From assembly GCF_002257695.2 (NCBI RefSeq), contig NZ_CP155571.1: DNA of 64,000 nucleotides; one strand, written 5' to 3'. A program made the position numbers and the translations under genes. Shown here in pieces: positions 41,838 to 47,424 of the stretch; positions within the stretch are counted from its first letter, which is position 1; each line of letters starts with the position of its first letter. The stretch is from Sporomusa acidovorans. GTDB lineage: Bacteria; Bacillota; Negativicutes; Sporomusales; Sporomusaceae. The notes beneath the pieces are model-generated. The model had not been told where the DNA came from. It was given only the letters and a program-made list of their open reading frames with translations, and did no database searches.

Positions 41838-41847
41838 AAAATCCTGC
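41838..41847 (-). promoter_or_regulatory. GCAGGATTTT box upstream of riboswitch 2 (sigma-H-like -35?)
   Basis: Same box and same distance (44 nt) to the aptamer as at 38733. TGTATAATA follows about 12 nt downstream and fits either a sigma-A -10 or a degenerate sigma-H -10. Confidence 0.42.
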
Positions 41848-42003
41848 TAATATGTAAAAATTCTGCCAATTCCATTTCGATTTTTTTGTTACAGCAGAAC
41901 TCCTGGTATATAACGTAAATAAAGAGATTAACGGAAAAGTATATACATACAATAATGGATTTGTTAAAATAATAGTACAAACATATTAAAGGGGGAATTT
42001 CAA

Positions 42004-42141
42004 ATGAGACCTTCTTTTCTTAATACCATTGGAAAATCCCTAGATACGTTATGTATTCTATATCGTGTCGCTCCAGTAATTCTAGGAATTTGCTTTTTTA
42101 TAGCAGCATTGATTTGTTATATAGTAATTTTTTCTGTATAG
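42004..42141 (+). CDS. Small single-helix membrane protein, 45 aa
   Basis: Begins MRPSFLNTIGKSLDTLCILY and continues with a strong membrane helix (VILGICFFIAALICYIVIF). ATG 42004 follows GGGGG by 8 nt, and a plus-strand terminator lies about 35 bp past the stop, so it looks like a complete unit. No family recognised; toxin-like or membrane-stress peptides have this form, but nothing specific supports that. Confidence 0.58.
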   Translation: MRPSFLNTIGKSLDTLCILYRVAPVILGICFFIAALICYIVIFSV

Positions 42142-42174
42142 TGAGATGTAATTCCAACCTGGTAACTACAAGAC

Positions 42175-42203
42175 AACCTGCCTGTACGGCAGGTTTATTT
42201 TTG
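42175..42203 (+). terminator. Terminator after the 45-residue membrane protein gene
   Basis: AACCTGCC/GGCAGGTT stem (42175-42182 with 42188-42195), 5-nt loop, then TTTATTTTTG. Confidence 0.8.
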
Positions 42204-42302
42204 TTATGTTCGTAATTTACTAAGCAACGGTTCGTTACTTGATTTTATAAGCTTCTTAGCAGCAACACTATTTACTATTATTTTTGCGGACGGATTAACC
42301 GG

Positions 42303-42485
42303 CTATTTTATTTTGATACGTTTGCTTAAAGTTGCTTCCATTCGTTTAACCGCTGATTTGGCGATATTCCGTTTAGAGTACGTCATCGTACCTCTGCATT
42401 TTGCCATATAGGCACTACCTTCAGGCGTTATTGGCACAATTTCAAATCCTGCCCTACCAACATCAATGATAGCAAAATGAGACAA
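42303..42485 (-). CDS. Small basic protein of unknown function, 60 aa
   Basis: Start TTG 42485 lies 8 nt after AAGGAGG, which fits better than the longer frame. The protein reads (M)SHFAIIDVGRAGFEIVPITPEG and ends in a Lys/Arg-rich helix (KRNIAKSAVKRMEATLSKR). No family recognised. The Shine-Dalgarno is the chief support. Confidence 0.5.
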   Translation of the reverse strand: MSHFAIIDVGRAGFEIVPITPEGSAYMAKCRGTMTYSKRNIAKSAVKRMEATLSKRIKIK

Positions 42486-42672
42486 ACCAGATGCCTCCTT
42501 ATCTAACAATAATTTGTAATATCATATTCATCTCAATGCTAGAAGTGAAGACCATCTTAGTTACTATCGTAGGAAATAACTTACACTTGCGGCTTGCCCT
42601 TTTGTCCGCAATAACTGCTCTGTAATTTCGTTTTTGCTCATTAAGCAAATAAGAAAAAACTTACTGAAAAAT

Positions 42673-42696
42673 AAAAAGAGCCCTAGGGCTCTTTTT
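42673..42696. terminator. Palindromic terminator after the 78-residue gene
   Basis: AAAAAGAGCCC/GGGCTCTTTTT with a minimal loop. It works on the minus strand for the gene ending at 42728 and could act on both strands. Confidence 0.82.
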
Positions 42697-42727
42697 GGTT
42701 ATCATAACATGGCTAAGCTGTTTGCTA

Positions 42728-42964
42728 TTACTCCCAATTAAATTCCAAAGTAACAAGTAACTCGCCTTCTTCAGCCTTTATGCTAAAATAAGAACAATAA
42801 GAAAGTGCCTTTCGTAAGGTCCGAAGCTGCTTAGGAGAATCCCCTATAATTTCAGGCACTCGAACGGTTACCAGTGCTTTTTTATTAAAGTTCTCTATAA
42901 CACTTACATTATTCGAAATCAGTTTTATAGCAGTTAAAATACGGATAAAATTCGTTCTTCTCAT
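42728..42964 (-). CDS. Small protein of unknown function, 78 aa
   Basis: Begins MRRTNFIRILTAIKLISNN and ends EEGELLVTLEFNWE; mixed alpha/beta composition, two central cysteine-tyrosine pairs (SYCSYF). ATG 42964 follows AAGGAGG by 8 nt and a terminator follows the stop, so it is very likely expressed. No family recognised. Confidence 0.62.
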   Translation of the reverse strand: MRRTNFIRILTAIKLISNNVSVIENFNKKALVTVRVPEIIGDSPKQLRTLRKALSYCSYFSIKAEEGELLVTLEFNWE

Positions 42965-43069
42965 AGAGAATCCTCCTTAGCTTACTTTATGTTAATTATA
43001 TCATAAACATTTTATAAATGTATTAATTTAACGGTTTCTTTATTTTCAATATAAGTAAAACTAAAAATG

Positions 43070-43228
43070 CTAATAATTTACTAGATTATTATATTCCTTC
43101 ATTTTATTTCTAAACATTAAAATTGCACGCTTTGCTTCAGGTGAATTAACACCTTTGCTTCTTATAGTTTTTCGCATTTTTTCCTGTAAATACTCGATGT
43201 CTTTCCATAACTCTTTTTGATTACACAT
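43070..43228 (-). CDS. Spo0E-like aspartyl-phosphate phosphatase candidate, 52 aa
   Basis: A short two-helix protein: ELWKDIEYLQEKMRKTIRSKGVNSPEAKRAILMFRNKMKEY (shown here by its features: helix, Gly-x-x-Ser turn, helix, Tyr). The I-x-x-[LK]-[RQ]-x-x-M ... G-x-x-S layout is that of Spo0E-like proteins, which dephosphorylate Spo0A-P. However, the diagnostic SQxLD of helix 2 is replaced by FRNKM, so catalytic function is doubtful. The Shine-Dalgarno (GGTG) is weak. Confidence 0.4.
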   Translation of the reverse strand: MCNQKELWKDIEYLQEKMRKTIRSKGVNSPEAKRAILMFRNKMKEYNNLVNY

Positions 43229-43327
43229 AGTCAACACCAGCTTTCTTTAAGTGCTATGTATATTATAATACAGAACAATTGTTTGGTAAATAGAACAGAT
43301 CCACCTAGCAATTGCCTGTTTCTGGAC

Positions 43328-43354
43328 AAAAAAAGAGAGCCCAATAAAGGGGCT
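43328..43354 (-). terminator. Probable terminator after the 71-residue gene or structured RNA
   Basis: Five-bp AGCCC/GGGCT stem followed by CTCTTTTTTT on the minus strand. Confidence 0.5.
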
Positions 43355-43437
43355 AAAAATAAATATATTTGAATTTTTTTAATTTCGTTAATAATTTTTT
43401 CTCATCTATATATTCCGTATTAAAGAAGTTTACAAGC

Positions 43438-43512
43438 ACAGGCGGGTATGTATTGACAACGCTCCCCCACTGGCGTCTGACTTCCGCTTTTGCCAACACA
43501 CCACCCGCCTGT
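43438..43512. ncRNA. Unidentified structured element with a 20-bp stem
   Basis: Outer perfect 10-bp arms ACAGGCGGGT (43438-43447) and ACCCGCCTGT (43503-43512). On the minus strand, after one bulged G, another ten base pairs including G-U wobbles extend the stem inward. The apical ~33 nt are GC-rich and contain a small ACGC/GCGT helix. It is far more GC-rich than its surroundings, carries no T-tract and no ORF. G-U pairing favours an RNA read from the minus strand; a transposable remnant is the alternative. Confidence 0.5.
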
Positions 43513-43593
43513 AAAATTCTTTAGCACGTTGTATATATTTGGGCAATTTTCAAGATATGCAATAAACCTTATAATCATAAATTCTTCGTAACA

Positions 43594-43809
43594 TTATAGT
43601 ATCTTTCGATAAAAGTCGTTTTCCTCCATTTCAGTACAAAATTCAATAGTTGCGCCATTAAATTCGGGATTCCTACTACCAGATGTTACAGAAAATTCAT
43701 TACGTATTTCGGCAAAGGTTTTATGCGACATTTTTATTAACGTAAGTGGTTTATTGTTCCGGGTTTTATATTCGTGCATTAATTTTAGAACTTCTTCAAT
43801 TTGTTTCAT
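43594..43809 (-). CDS. Small protein of unknown function, 71 aa
   Basis: Begins MKQIEEVLKLMHEYKTRNNKP, followed by SHKTFAEIRNEFSV and an acidic end (EFCTEMEENDFYRKIL). ATG 43809 follows AGAAGGTG by 8 nt; a longer in-frame start at 43878 has no Shine-Dalgarno. Soluble, mixed alpha/beta. No family recognised. Confidence 0.5.
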   Translation of the reverse strand: MKQIEEVLKLMHEYKTRNNKPLTLIKMSHKTFAEIRNEFSVTSGSRNPEFNGATIEFCTEMEENDFYRKIL

Positions 43810-44254
43810 AATAAATACACCTTCTGAAATTTTATCGTTTACTTTTCCCAAGTAGCTCTTAATATAGTATTTTAGCACGTAAAAAAATTTATAGCTATGA
43901 GATATTATTCCTATTTATAACAGCAGAATTTCTAAAAAAATTTTATAACTGCCCAACGAACACTGAATCACTTGATAAATCAATGACTCGTTTAACCTAG
44001 TATACAATTTTAGCTTCATTCGGGACCTATACATATCTTTAACAGTAATGCGGCAATCTTATTAATTGGATTCTAAATTTTTTCATAATAATGAGCGATT
44101 GTAACTCACGCAATATTATAGTTTCACCTTATTTTTCAAGCCTTATACGTTCTATTGACAGGTTCCTTTAGCCATGTTTAATATCATGTCTTCTAGAATA
44201 TGCATAGGCAACGATTACTGCTATTGCAATTTCAGGCTGCGCGCTTTTTCACCG
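43810..44254. other. 445-bp gap, nothing recognised
   Basis: AT-rich, no supported ORF, no clear hairpin or promoter pair. Confidence 0.4.
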
Positions 44255-44551
44255 TCAGTCCTCTTCCCAGTAATTTATTTGCAGATGATCTCCGGCATAA
44301 ATCGTGCCGTATGGATACCTGTCCTTAAAAACTTTGTCATAATTCAATTCAATGATTCCTTCACGAAATTCACGAATGTCACGACGAACACTAGATTTTG
44401 CAATAAACTTGCTGGCTATCTCATCTAAGGTATCACCGGATTTTACAATATAAAACTCACTGACTAAGTGTCCCTTAGGCGGTTCCGAATTACCATAACT
44501 TGCTATGGCTAATAAAATCATTAAACCCATTACAGCCACTTTCTTAATCAT
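44255..44551 (-). CDS. Secreted LysM-domain protein, 98 aa
   Basis: Signal peptide or N-terminal anchor MIKKVAVMGLMILLAIASYG, then one LysM domain: YIVKSGDTLDEIASKFI ... IIELNYDKV ... IYAGDHLQINYW. LysM binds peptidoglycan. There is no catalytic domain. The architecture (short N-terminal hydrophobic segment plus LysM) recalls the SOS division inhibitor YneA, but that is only architecture. ATG 44551 follows AGGAGGAG. Confidence 0.8.
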   Translation of the reverse strand: MIKKVAVMGLMILLAIASYGNSEPPKGHLVSEFYIVKSGDTLDEIASKFIAKSSVRRDIREFREGIIELNYDKVFKDRYPYGTIYAGDHLQINYWEED

Positions 44552-44731
44552 CGAATCTCCTCCTAATCACTGCTTGTACTTCATTGTATGATTAGAAGTC
44601 ATGATTAATGCAGATCCAATCGCTTTGATTTTTCATACAGTTGTTGCCCTCCCCTATCTGTATTTGGCTCAGGCAGCGTAACATTTACCTTTTTTACAAA
44701 TCATTACAAGGAAATTTTTGGATTCCATCGA

Positions 44732-44757
44732 AGTATCACCTAAAAGGAGGTGATACT
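44732..44757 (+). promoter_or_regulatory. Hairpin sequestering a Shine-Dalgarno
   Basis: AGTATCACCT (44732-44741) pairs perfectly with AGGTGATACT (44748-44757); the loop and 3' arm contain AAGGAGG, the Shine-Dalgarno of the gene starting at 44759. Translation should be low unless the hairpin opens. Confidence 0.6.
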
Positions 44758-44758
44758 A

Positions 44759-44944
44759 TTGGACATGCTATTTACTAAATCATCTAACGACTGTGATATG
44801 ATTAAAATATGCGAAAAAATCCATACTGGGACAGTTTATAAGCTGTGTTACAAAGGTGGTGACTCGCTCAACAGATGCAAAATTGCTGATAGAACAATGA
44901 TTTTGGCATTATCAAAAATCATTGACAAACTTGAGAATAAGTAG
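44759..44944 (+). CDS. Small cysteine-containing protein, 61 aa
   Basis: Start TTG 44759 is spaced 7-8 nt from AAGGAGG; an in-frame GTG at 44750 overlaps the Shine-Dalgarno. Begins (M)DMLFTKSSNDCDMIKICEKIH, with four cysteines (NDCDMIKIC, KLCYK, NRCK) that might bind metal, and ends in a helix ILALSKIIDKLENK. A strong terminator follows 47 bp later. No family recognised. Confidence 0.58.
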   Translation: MDMLFTKSSNDCDMIKICEKIHTGTVYKLCYKGGDSLNRCKIADRTMILALSKIIDKLENK

Positions 44945-44991
44945 TTCTTGGGGCTTTTCGATACTAGGTAACTTAAAAATCAACAATTTTC

Positions 44992-45027
44992 CAGTTCAAT
45001 TGTTTTCGCAATTGAACTGTTTTTTTC
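44992..45027 (+). terminator. Terminator after the 61-residue gene
   Basis: CAGTTCAATTG/CAATTGAACTG stem (44992-45002 with 45009-45019), 6-nt loop, then T7. Confidence 0.9.
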
Positions 45028-45223
45028 TTACGGTTGACACATTAGCTGTTATTTAACCCTGCTTTATAATATTCTATATAAGTATACGTTTTATTTCCTG
45101 GAAATATTTTACATTAAACAATTTATTATCCGCAGCTTGTGCGGCACTCCTTCGTTATAACTTTTCACCTCCTTATTACATAAACCGTATAATAAACTAA
45201 CAGACACATAAGGTGGTGAAACT

Positions 45224-45634
45224 ATGGATTTTAATTTGACAACGACGACACCCCCAACATTATCACGAACGCCTTTAGCAAAAGAGGCAATGAAAAAATT
45301 ATATGAGCCTTATACTGCAAAGAATATATTCAGTCAACTTGTTCAAAGAATTAAATTATTTGACATGTCACTTGATCATGAGCACGAAGTTGGTATGCAA
45401 TTAGTTAGCTTTGGACAATCAATTCAATTCAGCGTTTTGCGCTTAGGGTATATGGACCCCAGTATTATTTGGTTTGAAGGTATATTGCCTGATGGTTCTA
45501 CTGTTCAGTTGTTACAACATGTAAATCAGATCAGTTTTTTGATGGTTGCTGTTAAAAGACAAAATCCTGAAAAGCCGAAAGCTCCAATTGGATTTTGTCG
45601 CCCTGATCAACAAAACGAGCAAGAATTTGATTGA
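45224..45634 (+). CDS. DUF6173-like protein, 136 aa
   Basis: A soluble protein, core MQLVSFGQSIQFSVLRLGYMDPSIIWFEGILPDGSTVQLLQHVNQISFLMVAVKR (given in part: LVSFGQSIQFSV and QHVNQISFLMVA are the best match), which I associate from memory with DUF6173. Function unknown. The C-terminus is Pro/Glu-rich. ATG 45224 follows AAGGTGGTGA by 6 nt. The 48-residue gene follows after 29 bp, so the two form a small operon. Confidence 0.6.
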   Translation: MDFNLTTTTPPTLSRTPLAKEAMKKLYEPYTAKNIFSQLVQRIKLFDMSLDHEHEVGMQLVSFGQSIQFSVLRLGYMDPSIIWFEGILPDGSTVQLLQHVNQISFLMVAVKRQNPEKPKAPIGFCRPDQQNEQEFD

Positions 45635-45663
45635 TTAGAACCTATGCAGAGGGAGGCTCAAAG

Positions 45664-45810
45664 ATGGATAATCAACAAATTGCCACATTAACCACACAGA
45701 TCATTGCGGCAGCTGTAACTAACACGCAGCTATCACTTAACGCAACAGCAATTGTAAATCTTTATCAGCAGGTATTTAATATTATTAAACAAATGGATCA
45801 AACGACTTAA
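45664..45810 (+). CDS. Small protein of unknown function, 48 aa
   Basis: Begins MDNQQIATLTTQIIAAAVTN and continues as an Ala/Asn/Gln-rich amphipathic helix pair ending KQMDQTT. ATG 45664 follows GGGAGG by 8 nt. It lies 29 bp behind the DUF6173-like gene, and a strong terminator at 45971-46022 closes the unit. The small, Ala/Gln/Asn-rich composition recalls phage-derived or alpha-helical partner peptides; no family recognised. Confidence 0.6.
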   Translation: MDNQQIATLTTQIIAAAVTNTQLSLNATAIVNLYQQVFNIIKQMDQTT

Positions 45811-45970
45811 CGAAATTTTTAGCCGCCTATATTGTGAGATCGTTTAGTTTATATCTATGAATTACAAAGCGACGAAGAATATTCAGAGAACCGTAATGCA
45901 GATTACTACAAACAGTAAAGCCGTAAATAAATCCAAAGCCAGGTTAATGAATAGTCTGGGGCCCAGAGTA

Positions 45971-46022
45971 ATAGACAAAACCCGCTTCAGTGCCGAGAGG
46001 CTTAGGAGCGGGTTTTGTCTAT
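45971..46022 (+). terminator. Terminator of the DUF6173 unit
   Basis: 16-bp perfect stem (45971-45986 with 46007-46022) with a 20-nt loop and internal A/T tracts. Confidence 0.8.
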
Positions 46023-46080
46023 ATACTCTGAACTCCGGTTTAGGCAGTTATTTTAATTGGAGCTAAACACTAAAAATCAC

Positions 46081-46151
46081 AATACAAAGGGAAATAAAAG
46101 TAGGCTTCTGGGATTTACCCCAGAAGCTTGAAATATCTTTGTCCCTGTATT
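46081..46151. other. Nested intergenic hairpin
   Basis: Inner stem GCTTCTGGG/CCCAGAAGC (46104-46112 with 46119-46127) enclosed by ACAAAG/CTTTGT (46084-46089 with 46137-46142) or, alternatively, AATACA...GGGA with TCCCTGTATT. Two alternative closures hint at a switchable RNA, but no known class fits. Confidence 0.45.
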
Positions 46152-46458
46152 AAATGAAAATAAGGAGAGTTTAACGTCTATTTCCTCCCTGGTTATTTAC
46201 AACTAATTAATAATTTTGATTAACATATAAGAACAGTTATTTGATTTGCCATCATAATCGCACCTGCCAGCCGGATATTTTTCTAAAAATTAAGTTATCG
46301 CCTTTTACCGTTTTTATCATACCATCTGGTAAAAGGAAAATAATTTCTAAAACACAAAATAATATTGGAAGTCCATGTGGAAAATTCCGTTAATTTGCAG
46401 GAATTAATAATTATTCTAAGAACTCTATAAAACAAGACTAAAGAAAGAAGGAATTCCT

Positions 46459-46899
46459 ATGACTAAATCACTTTGGTCCATCAAATTCGAATCAGACATG
46501 AAGGATTTTGGTTCAAGGGTCGTTATGCTTGACGGCGATCAGGTTGTTGGTGGCGATATGGGATATTATTATCTCGGTAAATGTACAATATCAGGAAGTT
46601 CAGCCAGCGCTGTTATTACCATTACCAAACATAATCGTGCCATAACTTCAGTATTCGGCGACATAAATTCATTCAAACTCACTTTAACCGGCAATGTTAA
46701 TGGTGATCAAATATCATTATCGGGTAACGTCGAAGGTTTCCCGCAAATGAAACTGACCGCCACAATGAAAAAAATTGTAAACCTAGCTTACACGCTCAGC
46801 GGTTCACCGTCTACTCAAACCAATTCTCAAAATAATAGAGCAAAAGCTTACATTGACTCGCTAATTTGCGAATTCGATAAGACTTCAGGAGAATATTAA
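46459..46899 (+). CDS. GrlR-like regulatory-fold protein, 146 aa
   Basis: Reads SLWSIKFESDMKDFGSRVVMLDGDQVVGGD, then GYYYLGKCTISG and FGDINSFKLTLTGNVNGDQISLSGNVEG. The GGD-x-x-Y-Y-x-G pattern and eight-strand layout match the GrlR family, named after the T3SS repressor of enteropathogenic E. coli but widely found as a lone ligand-binding barrel. A Ser/Thr/Gln tail follows. No partner GrlA or secretion genes are present, so a T3SS role is not implied. The stop overlaps the convergent zinc-ribbon gene by 4 bp. Confidence 0.68.
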   Translation: MTKSLWSIKFESDMKDFGSRVVMLDGDQVVGGDMGYYYLGKCTISGSSASAVITITKHNRAITSVFGDINSFKLTLTGNVNGDQISLSGNVEGFPQMKLTATMKKIVNLAYTLSGSPSTQTNSQNNRAKAYIDSLICEFDKTSGEY

Positions 46900-47072
46900 A
46901 AATTTTTCCATGAGCTATCCTCATCACTTGGGAAGTAGTCCATATAATAGACATTAGTACTGCCGCATTTAGGACAACATTCTAAATATCCACCGTCGCC
47001 TATTGGTTTCAATATTGCTCCCTCGGTATTAAATACTTTTCCACATTTCATACATTTTGCAACTTTCCCCAT
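46896..47072 (-). CDS. Small zinc-ribbon protein, 58 aa
   Basis: MGKVAKCMKCGKVF ... GYLECCPKCGSTNVYYMDYF: two CxxC pairs (7/10 and 34/37) for one zinc. The acidic tail is SDEDSSWKNF. ATG 47072 follows AGGAGGAG by 6 nt. Common Firmicute small-protein type without an assigned function. It lies convergent to the GrlR-like gene with a 4-bp overlap. Confidence 0.7.
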   Translation of the reverse strand: MGKVAKCMKCGKVFNTEGAILKPIGDGGYLECCPKCGSTNVYYMDYFPSDEDSSWKNF

Positions 47073-47191
47073 TTTTGTCTCCTCCTACCCGGCTACTGCT
47101 AGATTCTTTCTTTTTCCAAACTATTTCATAGCCCAGCACGTTAGCAATTCTGAGCACCCGCCAAGATGGAAAGGACCACGGTATATAAAGC

Positions 47192-47224
47192 AAAAATCTG
47201 CAGGTTTCTAAAACCTGCAGATTT
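47192..47224 (-). terminator. Terminator after tRNA-Pro
   Basis: 14-bp perfect stem (47194-47207 with 47211-47224), 3-nt loop, TTTTT on the minus strand, 14 nt past the tRNA 3' end. Confidence 0.92.
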
Positions 47225-47237
47225 ACTAGCTTTTTAC

Positions 47238-47314
47238 TGGTCGGAGCGACACGACTTGAACGTGCGGCCTCTACCACCCCAAGGTAGCGCTCTACCAAAC
47301 TGAGCTACGCCCCG
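47238..47314 (-). tRNA. tRNA-Pro (GGG)
   Basis: 77 nt including a genomically encoded CCA. Acceptor stem CGGGGCG/CGCTCCG with one G-U; D-arm; anticodon stem CTACC/GGTAG around loop TTGGGGT, so positions 34-36 are GGG and position 37 is G (typical of proline tRNAs); T-arm with loop TTCAAGT. It stands alone between its own promoter and terminator. Confidence 0.95.
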
Positions 47315-47366
47315 ATCTTATCTTTAACCAGCAGACTCTAATACCCTTGCCTAACTGACAACGTTT

Positions 47367-47395
47367 ATTGTACCCAATTTAGCTAGAGATGTCAA
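47367..47395 (-). promoter_or_regulatory. Strong sigma-A promoter of tRNA-Pro
   Basis: TTGACA (47390-47395), 17-bp spacer, TACAAT (47367-47372), about 50 nt before the tRNA. Confidence 0.85.
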
Positions 47396-47424
47396 CACTT
47401 ATTACTAATATTTTTATGGAAACT

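Larger units (their letters stand above)
43229..43593. other. Gap containing a large structured element
   Basis: About 365 bp without a gene. Contains the long hairpin at 43438-43512 and a weak minus-strand terminator (about 43328-43354, AGCCC/GGGCT plus T7). Confidence 0.5.
45811..46458. other. 650-bp gap with a terminator, a nested hairpin and a promoter box
   Basis: No accepted gene (the 69-codon frame at 45857-46066 runs through the terminator). Holds the 16-bp terminator at 45971-46022, the nested hairpin at 46081-46151 and a GCAGGAATT box at 46397-46405, 54 bp before the GrlR-like gene. Confidence 0.55.

Noticed and set aside
41719..41952. 77-codon minus-strand ORF upstream of the zinc-ribbon gene
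   Set aside because: Overlaps the c-di-GMP riboswitch aptamer and its promoter box; explained as non-coding leader.
45857..46066. 69-codon plus-strand ORF
   Set aside because: Runs through the 16-bp terminator hairpin at 45971-46022 and lacks a Shine-Dalgarno; coding is implausible.
47029..47298. 89-codon minus-strand ORF
   Set aside because: Passes through tRNA-Pro and its terminator; not a gene.
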